A DNA stretch of 53,725 nt. Origin: a cf. Phormidesmis sp. LEGE 11477. Lineage in GTDB: Bacteria; Cyanobacteriota; Cyanobacteriia; Phormidesmidales; Phormidesmidaceae. Location of the stretch: positions 1-53,725 of the forward strand of contig NZ_JADEXO010000031.1 of NCBI RefSeq assembly GCF_015207105.1, written 5' to 3'. The notes below the pieces were generated by a model. It had not been told where the DNA came from, did not search any database, and saw only the letters and a list, made by a program, of their open reading frames with translations. Below are positions 27,333 through 35,792 of the stretch, one piece after another. Positions within the stretch are counted from its first letter, which is position 1. The number at the start of each line of letters is the position of its first letter. The translations under genes were made by a program, and so were the position numbers.

Positions 27333-28211
27333 CTAAACGGCTATGGCTGTTGGTGCGGCCTCCTTAATTAGATTGAGGACCATACCTTCTTTGGCAACAA
27401 CGCTACCTGGCATAGCAATGGACGTTTGACGGGCGATATCGTCCATAAAATCGTCAGTGTGTCCGGGGTCGTGATGGAAGATGATCAATTGTTTGACCTG
27501 AGCTGCTTTGGCTACTTTGACCGCCTCTTGCCAAGTAGAATGCCCCCAGCCAACTTTGCCCGAGTGCTTATGATGGTATTCGTCATCTGTATAGGTACAG
27601 TCATAGATCATGACGTCGGCATTGCGGGCCAGGTGTAAGACGTTCTCATCTAGTCGATTGGGAAAATGCTCGGTGTCGCTAATATATGCCGCCGAATGAC
27701 CGCGATAGCTAACGCGATAGCCAATGGCTTCGCCTGGATGATTGAGCATAGCGTTACTAATCTCAACGTCACCGATTTTGACAACTTCTCCGACTTCAAT
27801 ATCGCAGAACTCTAGGGTCGCACCCATAATCTGCAGCGGCACAGGGAAGTTGGGGTGCAGCATCTGGTCGTTGAGGCGCTGTTCGATGGTAGAGCCATTG
27901 GGTGCGATCGCCCCATGAATCTTGAACCGGTTGCCTGGAATAAAAGCCGGAACAAAAAAGGGAAACCCCTGAATATGATCCCAATGCGAATGGGTGAAGA
28001 ACATATTCGCTTTGATCGGCATTTGGGCAAGCATCTTTTGCCCCAAGTTACGCAACCCAGTACCGCCATCAAAGATGAGCTGATGTCCGCCGACGTTCAT
28101 CTCAATGCAGGCCGTGTTACCTCCATAGCGAACTGTATCCTCCCCTGGGCAGGCAACGCTCCCTCGGACGCCCCAAAAGCATATCGAAAACTGATTTTGC
28201 TGATCTGACAT
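27333..28211 (-). CDS. Metallo-beta-lactamase-fold hydrolase
   Basis: The 292-residue protein opens with FWGVRGSVACPG and a GGNT segment typical of the PhnP/RNase Z-like branch, then THSHWDHIQGFPFF with the zinc-binding HxHxDH. Later metal ligands are seen in HPGEAIGY, ISDTEH and FHHDPGHTDD. Homologues are widely annotated as MBL-fold metal-dependent hydrolases; tRNase or phosphodiesterase activity is possible but unproved. It is transcribed toward cpeBA with about 390 bp between. Confidence 0.85.
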   Translation of the reverse strand: MSDQQNQFSICFWGVRGSVACPGEDTVRYGGNTACIEMNVGGHQLIFDGGTGLRNLGQKMLAQMPIKANMFFTHSHWDHIQGFPFFVPAFIPGNRFKIHGAIAPNGSTIEQRLNDQMLHPNFPVPLQIMGATLEFCDIEVGEVVKIGDVEISNAMLNHPGEAIGYRVSYRGHSAAYISDTEHFPNRLDENVLHLARNADVMIYDCTYTDDEYHHKHSGKVGWGHSTWQEAVKVAKAAQVKQLIIFHHDPGHTDDFMDDIARQTSIAMPGSVVAKEGMVLNLIKEAAPTAIAV

Positions 28212-28543
28212 GAGCTTTACGCGAAGTGGTTTAAGCGGAATCGCAGTGTATTTTTAACAGTTAGCAGCACCCTTCATTCGGCTAAAGGAGTCCTTCAGTA
28301 CTCGACTAAAAAATAAATTCCTGCTTGCAGAATGCCCAAGCAAGGTTATTACCTTTCGATATTCACCTATTCGTTATGTGTGCAGCTTATTTAAGTACAC
28401 CCATAAGACTTCATCGCTAAGTCGTCGCTATCAGAACGGTCCTTCGATTCCTTGTTTTGCAAAAGTTTTGTTATTTAGTAATGAGATCGAGATCACAACA
28501 AAATGAAAAATGTTGGTGTTTATACCTTTTCTCTACGTTTCTC
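28212..28543. other. 332-bp intergenic stretch without a recognised gene
   Basis: This gap lies between the metallo-beta-lactamase-fold gene and the end of surE on the same strand. No RNA gene, terminator with T-run or ORF with support was seen. Confidence 0.5.
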
Positions 28544-29473
28544 TCACCTTTTTATGCTCTTTTCTTCTTTATCTACGATCTTATCTGTGCGAGCTGTACT
28601 CTTTAGAGCTTGATCCATGTTTTGTAAGCTTTGCTTCTTCCAGCCATCGATAAACGTCAAGGCTGTGTAGGCTGTCAAATTTCCCTGAAGCGGGGTGATC
28701 GTGATGTGGTTTTGCTTGATTGCCTGTACGTCTGTCATAAACTGCTGGCTGACTTCTATGAGTGCTTTGCTTAATGCGTTGCGACTCGGTGAGCTAGATG
28801 CCTGCTCGGCTGGCACTGGGATTTCAGCGTCTTCTTCTTCCATGACCTCTCCTGCTAGCCAGTAATAGATCCTGCCCCTAGGGTCCACTCGTTTCTCAAA
28901 CTGATCGAAATACCGTCGTACACCCTGGCGAGTGATGACTGGCGGCTGAATTTTTGCAGCTTCTACAGGCGGAATATTGACATTTAAGAGCACAGGAAGG
29001 CGTAGAGGCTGTTTTTCTAACTCAGTAACGAGCTCAACAGCAAAATTAGCCGCAGGCTGAAAGTTTGGGTAGCCGCTAAGCAGGCTGATTGCGATCGCGC
29101 TAACGCCTTCTAGTACGCCTTCCATCGCCGCTGACACTGTGCCTGAATACAGCACATCCGTTCCCAGGTTGGCACCGTGATTAATTCCTGACACTAAAAA
29201 GTCTGGCTTGTCAGATAGCAGCGCGTCTAACGCCAGCTTCACGCAGTCCGACGGCGTTCCAGAGCAAGCCCATGCCGTTACTTCTGGTGCGAATACCCCT
29301 TCTGCCTGCTCCACTCGCAACGGTTCATGTAGCGTTAATCCGTGTCCCGTTGCCGATCGCTCGCGATCAGGGCAGACCACAGTTACTTGATGACCCGCCT
29401 TCGCTAGCGCATTCGCCAGCGCTCTGATTCCCAAAGCGAACACACCATCGTCATTGCTCACCAATATCTTCAT
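28544..29473 (-). CDS. surE: 5'/3'-nucleotidase SurE
   Basis: The N-terminus [19 protein letters not shown] is the SurE signature with the acidic metal-binding pair. [30 protein letters not shown] and [20 protein letters not shown] follow in the family order. The enzyme dephosphorylates nucleoside monophosphates and helps survival in stationary phase. At 309 residues it is some 40-50 longer than usual. The extra is a charged C-terminal tail (ending [12 protein letters not shown]) and an acidic insert near residue 215, neither in the active site. It is divergent from pheS. Confidence 0.93.
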   Translation of the reverse strand: MKILVSNDDGVFALGIRALANALAKAGHQVTVVCPDRERSATGHGLTLHEPLRVEQAEGVFAPEVTAWACSGTPSDCVKLALDALLSDKPDFLVSGINHGANLGTDVLYSGTVSAAMEGVLEGVSAIAISLLSGYPNFQPAANFAVELVTELEKQPLRLPVLLNVNIPPVEAAKIQPPVITRQGVRRYFDQFEKRVDPRGRIYYWLAGEVMEEEDAEIPVPAEQASSSPSRNALSKALIEVSQQFMTDVQAIKQNHITITPLQGNLTAYTALTFIDGWKKQSLQNMDQALKSTARTDKIVDKEEKSIKR

Positions 29474-29563
29474 AGCTTATTCCCTGTGAAAGCCTATGAG
29501 CGTTTCTCACGTGGCTGAAGTACATGATTACAGGTTAGAAGCCTTGTAGTACAACAGGCCAAC

Positions 29564-29603
29564 TGACTCGCGTGTACCTAATGCAGCAGGTACACGCGAG
29601 TCA
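29564..29603. promoter_or_regulatory. Perfect 16-bp inverted repeat between surE and pheS
   Basis: TGACTCGCGTGTACCT at 29564-29579 pairs exactly with AGGTACACGCGAGTCA at 29588-29603 around an 8-nt centre. No T-run follows on either strand, so it is not an ordinary terminator. It lies in the divergent promoter region, about 90 bp from the surE start and 114 bp from pheS. Confidence 0.7.
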
Positions 29604-29716
29604 CGCTCTAGATTCCTTGGGCAAGTTAACGTAGACTAATTGGCGACTAATTGGCACAATTAGCAAGGTCTACCCCCTATTTCGACTCTGTTTGTTTAAT
29701 TCTGTTTGGAGTAGCC

Positions 29717-30721
29717 GTGAGCGCCACCACCTCAACCGAAATCGAATCCCAGCTAAGTGCCGTTCAGCAAAGCGCCATAGCAGACATTAACGCCGCTAGC
29801 AGCCTGGAAGATTTAGAAACGGCCCGTGTTAAGTATTTAGGAAAGAAAGGCGATCTCTCCAAAGTGTTGGGCGGTATGGGTAAGCTGTCAGCCGCAGAGC
29901 GGCCCAAAGTTGGTGCAATGGCGAATCAAGCCAAGACTGCTTTACAGTCGGCTATCGACCAGCGTAAGTCAGATCTGCAAGTCGCTGAGATTCAGGCTCA
30001 GCTAGCAGCCGAGACCATAGATGTGACGATGCCAGGCGTCTACGTACCTCAAGGTCGAGTTCACCCGATTAACAGCATCATCGACCAAATCACCGATATT
30101 TTTGTTGGGCTAGGCTACACTGTCGCCCAAAGCCAAGAGATTGAAAGCGACTATTACAACTTTGAAGCGCTTAATTTCTTGCCAGATCATCCCGCTCGCG
30201 ATATGCAAGACACGCTGTATCTACCCGGTGGTCAGCTCATGCGTACGCACACATCCAATACGCAAATCCGCTACATGGAGAACAACCCACCACCGATGCG
30301 GGTACTGGCCTCTGGGCGCTGCTACCGTCGTGATACGGTCGATGCTACCCACTCAGCGGTCTTTCACCAGATTGAATTCTTTGCGGTAGACACAGACATC
30401 ACGTTCACCGACTTGCGTGGTACGGTTCAGCTATTTTTAGAAGCGCTGTTTGGCGATATTGAGGTTCGCTTTCGCCCTAGCTATTTCCCCTTCACAGAGC
30501 CTTCTGCAGAAGTCGATGTTCGCTGGCAGGGGCAGTGGCTAGAAGTGATGGGCTGCGGCATGATCGATCCTAACGTGCTCAAAGCAGTAGGTTGTGACCC
30601 TGAAGTTTATTCTGGGTTTGCGGCGGGCTTAGGCGTAGAGCGGCTAGCAATGGTTCAAAGCAAAATCGACGACATCAGACGACTATATAAGAGTGATCTT
30701 AGATTTCTAAGACAGTTTTAG
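29717..30721 (+). CDS. pheS: Phenylalanyl-tRNA synthetase alpha subunit
   Basis: The 334-residue chain starts at a GTG at 29717, which has GGAG five bases before it; the same frame continues to a TTG at 29651 but the extra 22 residues are not family-like. An N-terminal coiled segment ([17 protein letters not shown]) binds tRNA. Class II motifs are clear: motif 2 as [26 protein letters not shown] (shown here only in part) and motif 3 as [13 protein letters not shown]. It pairs with PheT, which is not in the window. A small protein gene ends six bases after its stop. Confidence 0.97.
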   Translation: MSATTSTEIESQLSAVQQSAIADINAASSLEDLETARVKYLGKKGDLSKVLGGMGKLSAAERPKVGAMANQAKTALQSAIDQRKSDLQVAEIQAQLAAETIDVTMPGVYVPQGRVHPINSIIDQITDIFVGLGYTVAQSQEIESDYYNFEALNFLPDHPARDMQDTLYLPGGQLMRTHTSNTQIRYMENNPPPMRVLASGRCYRRDTVDATHSAVFHQIEFFAVDTDITFTDLRGTVQLFLEALFGDIEVRFRPSYFPFTEPSAEVDVRWQGQWLEVMGCGMIDPNVLKAVGCDPEVYSGFAAGLGVERLAMVQSKIDDIRRLYKSDLRFLRQF

Positions 30722-30727
30722 AATGCT

Positions 30728-30943
30728 TTAGGCTGTGGCCGGCTTGTAGAGCTTGCAGGGGATGCGGATAGTTTCGATAGAACCCTCTTTGGCGGGCAAC
30801 GCCGGTTTTTTCGGCGCGTGGGGAAGGTCTAGCTCGCTGAGCTGTGGCGGAATCAGCTCTTTGAGCAAAAGATCGGCTGGCTCATCCCCTTCGGCGGCGT
30901 AGTCGGCAAAATGAGTAATGATTGAGGATGCGTCTGTCGTCAT
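30728..30943 (-). CDS. Small conserved-looking protein of unknown function (71 aa)
   Basis: The product begins MTTDASSIITHFADYAAEG and has a Pro-rich middle (LPHAPKKPALPAKEG) and a basic end. It is compact, with no membrane segment. No Shine-Dalgarno is seen before the ATG. It is convergent with pheS, six bases apart. The reading frame, its clean fit between neighbours and amino acid use make a real gene likely, but no family was recognised. Confidence 0.55.
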   Translation of the reverse strand: MTTDASSIITHFADYAAEGDEPADLLLKELIPPQLSELDLPHAPKKPALPAKEGSIETIRIPCKLYKPATA

Positions 30944-31137
30944 GGGAGTTTCGTGCGCTTCAAATACTGTGATGGCTCATGGTTCATTGAGCCTGCATTC
31001 AAAGTTCCCAGCAGGTAATATTTGTATCTGAGTATTTACATGGATATACGGAGACGCATCAAGTCCGATGAGTCTATAGCTTCTCCTAGAGTATGCATTT
31101 GGTACAGGCTACATACCTTCACCGCAACGCCCGTCTG

Positions 31138-31365
31138 CTATTCCCAATCAAAGTGAGTGTGTATCCATTTCTTGGCTTGGGCGATCGCACGTTCGGGGCT
31201 GTCTGCTCTTGGTACAGCAACAGCGCTACCAGTGTCGTAGGTCACCCAGGCTGAATAAATCTGCTGCTCATAGTGCGTAGATGTCGTCACCTCGACTTTC
31301 ATCCCTCGGTAGACGAAAGCCCAAGTAACCGCTGGATAATCAGGGATGGCGATGTGTTCATGCAT
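31138..31365 (-). CDS. Small protein of unknown function (75 aa)
   Basis: The product has alternating strand-like segments rich in Tyr, Trp and Thr (AVTWAFVYRGMKVEV, IYSAWVTYDTGSAVAV), then a helix (PERAIAQAKKWIHTHFDWE). This resembles a small beta-sheet-plus-helix fold, acidic overall. An AGGT segment is near the start. Neighbours give no hint. I judge it real from its composition and full use of the gap. Confidence 0.6.
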   Translation of the reverse strand: MHEHIAIPDYPAVTWAFVYRGMKVEVTTSTHYEQQIYSAWVTYDTGSAVAVPRADSPERAIAQAKKWIHTHFDWE

Positions 31366-31488
31366 AGTGAGACTTTTACCTAGAAAAGTATTTTAGTTAA
31401 ATTAGGAGTCACATTAGACATACAAGTTGGCGATGTAGTCACCATACCCGTTGTATAAGGGTGTAGGCTGCTTTTTCCAAGCGGTAAT

Positions 31489-32403
31489 GTGGCTGATTTG
31501 AGTGTAGTGAAGGAAAAAACTTTGCCAGACCCGCTTAATTTTCGACTAGGCTGTGCAGTCTGGGCATTTAAAGATTGGGTAGGTAGTTTCTATCCAGCAA
31601 AGAGCCAGTCGACTAACTTTTTGAAGCTCTATGGTGAGCGGATGTTAAGTGTAGAAGGTAATACCACCTTTTACTCGGTTCCTTCACCAGAAATAGTGAA
31701 GCGCTGGTCGGATAATACGCCCGCAGACTTTCGCTTTTGTCCAAAGCTGCCTCGTCTGATTACTCACGCGGGTCCGTTAATGGCGCATTTACCAGCAGCG
31801 CAGACTTTCTTATCTTTGATGCAGCAGGGGTTAGGTACACACTTAGGTCCGATAATGATTCAGCTACCGCCTAGCTACGCTCCAGCTGCGTTTAACGATC
31901 TAAAGAATTTTCTAGAGGCTTGGCCCCAGGAGTCTGTACCAGTGGCTGTAGAAGTGCGGCATTTAGATTGGTTTCGGCCACCCTTCGCAGACCGGCTAAG
32001 AGCGCTATTGACTGATCTAAATGTAGGGCAGGTATTGCTAGATAGCCGGATGATGTACATCCATGAAACCGAAGGCGATATCGATCCGCAAATGCGCTCT
32101 AACCGACGAAAGCCAAAGGTTCCTTTGCAGCCTCAAGTGACGAGCGACTTTGCGATTGTGCGCTACATCAGCCATCCGAGGATATTACGCAATCAGGACT
32201 ATCTCGCTGAATGGGTAAGCCAAGTCAATGAATGGTTGAGCATAGGTAAGCAGGTTTACTTTTTTGTACACTGTCCGATGGAAGTAGAGTCGCCTAGAGT
32301 CGCCCGGCATTTTCAAACGATGCTAGAAGAGGCGAAAGTGAAGGTGCCTCCCTTGCCATGGATGCATCTAGAGCAGCCTTTAGAGCAGCTGAATCTGTTT
32401 TGA
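31489..32403 (+). CDS. DUF72-family (YecE-like) TIM-barrel protein
   Basis: The 304-residue protein carries the usual DUF72 blocks: LGCAVWAFKDWVGSFYP, then SVEGNTTFYSVPSPEIV, FRFCPKLPRLITH, LGPIMIQLPPS, VAVEVRHLDWF and FVHCPMEVESP. The fold is a TIM barrel related to endonuclease IV-like folds; biochemical function is unsettled. The start codon is GTG. It ends one base before the convergent pdxA stop. Confidence 0.9.
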   Translation: MADLSVVKEKTLPDPLNFRLGCAVWAFKDWVGSFYPAKSQSTNFLKLYGERMLSVEGNTTFYSVPSPEIVKRWSDNTPADFRFCPKLPRLITHAGPLMAHLPAAQTFLSLMQQGLGTHLGPIMIQLPPSYAPAAFNDLKNFLEAWPQESVPVAVEVRHLDWFRPPFADRLRALLTDLNVGQVLLDSRMMYIHETEGDIDPQMRSNRRKPKVPLQPQVTSDFAIVRYISHPRILRNQDYLAEWVSQVNEWLSIGKQVYFFVHCPMEVESPRVARHFQTMLEEAKVKVPPLPWMHLEQPLEQLNLF

Positions 32404-32404
32404 G

Positions 32405-33469
32405 CTATTTTGATTTTTGCAGACGTTGGTTAGCTAACTCGATGGCTAAGTCCAGCGCAGCTTCTGTACTTTGTGACCTCGCTATTCCTTTGCCAGCGAT
32501 ATCAAAAGCGGTTCCATGGTCTGGTGATGTGCGAATGAAGGGTAGTCCGATGGTCGTGTTGACGGCCAGGTCAAAGGCCAGTAGCTTGACGGGGATTAAT
32601 CCCTGGTCGTGGTAGAGCGCTAGGTAAGCGTCGTGCGCTTTGCTTTGAGCTGTGTTTGGATCTGTGTTCGAGGAGATATTTGAGCTGTGCCAAGCTTGGC
32701 CGGGCTTGACCCACATCGTATCTGGTGGAATCGGCCCATCTAATTGGATATGCGGAAATCGCTGCTGTTGTTGAAGCAGCCACGGAATTAGCCAGTTTTG
32801 TTCTTCTTCGCCTAGCTGTCCTTGTTCACCGCTGTGAGGATTTAAACCTGCGATCGCAATCCTAGCTGCATTCAAGCCAAAATCTGTTTGCAAGCATTCA
32901 ATCAAAAGCTCTAGCTTCAAGGTCATGAGTTCAGGTGTCAGCGCCTGCGGCACGTCTCGTAATGAGATATGCGTGGTTGCCAGTAGCGTTCTCAACGCCC
33001 AGCCATTCTGCGGAGACTTCGCAACGAATAGCATCCCAAATCGATGCGTGTTTGACATTTCGGCAAGCAGTTCGGTTTGCCCAGGGTAGGCGTGACCGGC
33101 TGCGAGCCAGGCTGATTTGGCAATGGGCGCGGTGACAATACCGTCGAACTCACCGTCTAGAGTGCGGGCGATCGCGCGCTCTAGCGTCCGAAAGCTGATT
33201 TCCCCGCTATGGCTGCTTTCAAGTCCGGGGATAACTTTGGCAGTAATCGCTGATGACACGCCGATATCAATGAACTTTAGGCTGTTTGGTTCTATAAGGT
33301 GAGGGTATGTGGCCTTGAGGCTGGCATAAGCGCTTTGGTAGAGGGTGCGATCGCCAATCACAGAAATATCTGCTCGTTCTAAAAAGGCTGGATTACTCAG
33401 CGCTTTGAGCACAACTTCTGAGCCGATGCCAGCAGGATCGCCCAAAGTAACTAAAAGACGGGGTTTCAT
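32405..33469 (-). CDS. pdxA: 4-hydroxythreonine-4-phosphate dehydrogenase
   Basis: The enzyme oxidises 4-phosphohydroxy-L-threonine in vitamin B6 biosynthesis. The start at 33469 ([19 protein letters not shown]) matches the usual PdxA beginning. The frame continues another 43 residues to a TTG, with an ATG at 33586 as an alternative. Further family marks are [20 protein letters not shown]-like [22 protein letters not shown], and [15 protein letters not shown] with metal-binding His. The 354-residue length is near normal. Confidence 0.94.
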   Translation of the reverse strand: MKPRLLVTLGDPAGIGSEVVLKALSNPAFLERADISVIGDRTLYQSAYASLKATYPHLIEPNSLKFIDIGVSSAITAKVIPGLESSHSGEISFRTLERAIARTLDGEFDGIVTAPIAKSAWLAAGHAYPGQTELLAEMSNTHRFGMLFVAKSPQNGWALRTLLATTHISLRDVPQALTPELMTLKLELLIECLQTDFGLNAARIAIAGLNPHSGEQGQLGEEEQNWLIPWLLQQQQRFPHIQLDGPIPPDTMWVKPGQAWHSSNISSNTDPNTAQSKAHDAYLALYHDQGLIPVKLLAFDLAVNTTIGLPFIRTSPDHGTAFDIAGKGIARSQSTEAALDLAIELANQRLQKSK

Positions 33470-33660
33470 AGGAAAAGCGGTCGATGCAGAATTTGCTATG
33501 GGTGCGGCTAGCTCACTATTGGAACCCTTTGAATTATCGCTGTTTGAGGGATGTCGATTAAGTGTGATTGCCGATACCAATGTCATGAGAGGTTCCAAAA
33601 CGCTCTAAAATAAGCCTGATATTCAAAGATATTCACTATAGAGACAGGAGATAGTTGTAT

Positions 33661-33765
33661 ATGGGCGGCGAAATTTTTTCTACGGCAGTGTTGGTATTTG
33701 GCATGATTCTAGTTGGCCTTAGCGTTGGCTTTTTAATGCTCAAAGTGCAAGGTGGCGAAGAATAG
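33661..33765 (+). CDS. petM: Cytochrome b6f complex subunit PetM
   Basis: A 34-codon gene, MGGEIFSTAVLVFGMILVGL followed by SVGFLMLKVQGGEE, has a single membrane helix and the ending LKxQGGEE that marks PetM (subunit VII) of the cytochrome b6f complex. AGGAG lies 10 nt before the ATG. It stands alone between pdxA (divergent) and ycf39 and is likely transcribed on its own. PetM is a small peripheral helix of b6f, part of photosynthetic electron transfer. The call rests on the ending, the length and the helix. Confidence 0.9.
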   Translation: MGGEIFSTAVLVFGMILVGLSVGFLMLKVQGGEE

Positions 33766-33906
33766 TCGATTCGTCTTTCGCGTACAAGATTCAGACTATA
33801 AACAAGACTAGGACTGGCTCCCACTTGATTCAGTCCTGGAGATATTTGTGTCAGCGACGACTTCTGCTAAACTGAGAAGCATATTAAGTTTTGTTTACCT
33901 TAACTC

Positions 33907-34869
33907 ATGGTCTTACTAGTCGTTGGCGCAACTGGCACTTTAGGCAGGCAAATCGTTCGCCGAGCCCTAGATGAAGGCTATGAAGTTAAATGCCTTGTCA
34001 GAAACTTTCAAAAAGCAAGCTTTCTTAGAGAATGGGGAGCCCAGTTAGTCAAAGCAGACCTAACAGGGCCAGGTAGTCTGCCGCCTTGCTTTGAAAATGT
34101 GAACGCTGTTATTGATGCGGCGACGTCTCGTCCGGCTGAGAAAGAAGGCATCTATGATGTTGACTGGCATGGCAAAGTTGCACTGATAAAAGCTGCTAAA
34201 AAGGCCGAAGTAGATCGCTTCATCTTCTTTTCTATTTTAGGTGCAGGCGAGTATCCCGACGTGCCATTGATGGAAATCAAAGAGTGCGTTGAAGCTTTCC
34301 TCAAAGAATCAGGCTTGAATTACACCATCTTTAGACCCTGCGGCTTCATGCAGGGCTTAGTAGGGCAGTACGCAATTCCTATCTTAGAAAGACAGTCCGT
34401 TTGGGTGATGGGCGAAGCGGGGTCTATTGCCTATATGAACAGCCAAGATATTGCCAAATTTGCGGTCAAGGCGCTAGAGCTGCCTGCCGCCGAAAACAAG
34501 ACGTTCCCACTGGCGGGCCAGAGAGCCTGGGGGGCGTACGAAATTATCAGGCTGTGCGAGCGTCTTTCTGAGCAGAATGCCAACGTTTCTAATATGCCGC
34601 CAGCTCTGTTAAGAGGCGCTCGTAACGTGGCGGCTTTCTTTCAGTGGACATGGGATTTGGCCGATCGCCTAGCGTTTACAGAGGTGAGTGCCAGCGGCAA
34701 CACTATGGATGCGCCGATGGCAGAGGTCTATGAAACGTTTGGCATCGACAAAAGTGAGATCACGACGTTAGAAGACTACTTACAAGAGTACTTTACTCGC
34801 ATTATGAAGAAGCTCAAGGAGCTTGATTTTGAGAGCGGTCGCGACGCTAAGAAAAAAGTTCCCTTCTAG
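33907..34869 (+). CDS. ycf39: Photosystem II assembly factor Ycf39 (NmrA-like SDR)
   Basis: The 320-residue atypical short-chain dehydrogenase has the nucleotide-binding loop VVGATGTLGRQIVRRALDEG at its start and the Ycf39/HCF244 features ECVEAFLKESGLNYTIFRPCG and GEAGSIAYMNSQDIA. Ycf39 binds with high-light-inducible proteins and guides chlorophyll to newly made D1. The ATG at 33907 fits the family start. It lies 142 bp after petM, in a region of photosynthesis genes. The usual catalytic Tyr-x3-Lys is absent, as expected in this family. Confidence 0.95.
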   Translation: MVLLVVGATGTLGRQIVRRALDEGYEVKCLVRNFQKASFLREWGAQLVKADLTGPGSLPPCFENVNAVIDAATSRPAEKEGIYDVDWHGKVALIKAAKKAEVDRFIFFSILGAGEYPDVPLMEIKECVEAFLKESGLNYTIFRPCGFMQGLVGQYAIPILERQSVWVMGEAGSIAYMNSQDIAKFAVKALELPAAENKTFPLAGQRAWGAYEIIRLCERLSEQNANVSNMPPALLRGARNVAAFFQWTWDLADRLAFTEVSASGNTMDAPMAEVYETFGIDKSEITTLEDYLQEYFTRIMKKLKELDFESGRDAKKKVPF

Positions 34870-35022
34870 GGCTGGTTTTCCGGTGGTTCTTGATTTCTGC
34901 AGTCTATTTTTGCAGTGGCTTTCCTACACACTTTTGTAAGACCGTGTTATGTTTGTAGCCAAGCAGCCAAGGTTGCTTGTCCACTAAACAAAATCCGTTT
35001 AGGAATACAGGAGGTGATGCCC

Positions 35023-35094
35023 ATGAACGTTAGTGATATGTGCGTGGGTCTCCAGGTTGATGTAAGCCGGCTGTGTGCCGGGGCTGTCCTCTAG
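35023..35094 (+). CDS. Candidate 23-residue peptide with ideal Shine-Dalgarno
   Basis: AGGAGGTGAT (35009-35018) matches the anti-Shine-Dalgarno of 16S rRNA over ten bases, and the ATG follows at ideal distance. The peptide reads MNVSDMCVGLQVDVSRLCAG plus AVL, with two cysteines and no membrane segment. The end of the frame folds into two small hairpins (CCGGC with GCCGG, and GTCCT with AGGAC over the stop). A strong terminator lies about 80 bp further on. It may be a micropeptide or a leader peptide of a small RNA. No family was recognised. Confidence 0.55.
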   Translation: MNVSDMCVGLQVDVSRLCAGAVL

Positions 35095-35176
35095 GACCTG
35101 CTAAAACATCAGTTCTAGCTAAGGTGCAAAGGGTTCCTCCCGGCAGTTTGGTTTTTGACCTGAAGATCCGACTAGA

Positions 35177-35247
35177 CCGCTCCTATCCAAAGATGCTTGT
35201 TCAACTATTGAGACAAGCTTCTGAGGGTAGGAGCGGATAGTTTTTTT
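35177..35247 (+). terminator. Strong Rho-independent terminator of a short transcript
   Basis: A 12-bp outer stem (CCGCTCCTATCC at 35177-35188 with GGGTAGGAGCGG at 35225-35236) encloses an inner hairpin (GCTTGT with ACAAGC). Seven T residues follow (35241-35247). Nothing larger than the 23-codon ORF precedes it since ycf39. Confidence 0.85.
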
Positions 35248-35792
35248 AAAGCAAAATGCCTTAGCGAAAATTGATGTCGAAAACTTTCTGACAATTGACG
35301 TCCTACAGACTCTTACTTCCTTCTCATAAGAGTTCAGTCGGAAAGATAGTGTCAGCCCTGTCAACTTGTGATCAATAGGGCGAGCTGATGTGTCAGTTCT
35401 TAGATAATTAATTCCGATGGTTGCTAGTTGAGCCGATGACTATTGGGCCTAGCGTACGAAATATCTTTTCCGCAGAAGTGTACGTATTAAGCTGCGATCG
35501 CCCGCTACAAGCCTGACTCAAGTACGCTTCATTACAAAAAAGCACTTCGATATCTATGCCGGAATACAGTCAGCCATAGATGGCTAAAAAATGGATGCCT
35601 CAAAAGAGCTAAGAAAAAGTGCCTAAAAAGTGTCCTGGGGGATTGTATCTGGCCAAAAGGATCTGCTAGCATTGCCGATAAGTTAAAGAAGTATTGGCAT
35701 GCGAGTGCTTTGTACGTGTGTCCACTGCCGCCCTTTATCTTGGCAAACAAGGTCAAACTTTTTTGCTTATTAGTGTGAGGAATAAGAGAAAA
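35248..35792. other. Long upstream region of the porin gene
   Basis: This is the 545-bp gap between the terminator and the porin ATG. The porin frame is open from 35694, but that part lacks family features. No RNA gene was recognised; a long 5' leader for the porin is possible. Confidence 0.5.

Noticed and set aside
33810-33837. AGGACTG / CAGTCCT hairpin after petM
   Set aside because: Only seven pairs, a 14-nt loop and no T-run; too weak to call a terminator.
35119-35364. 81-codon minus-strand ORF over the terminator
   Set aside because: It crosses the strong terminator stem and has no family features.
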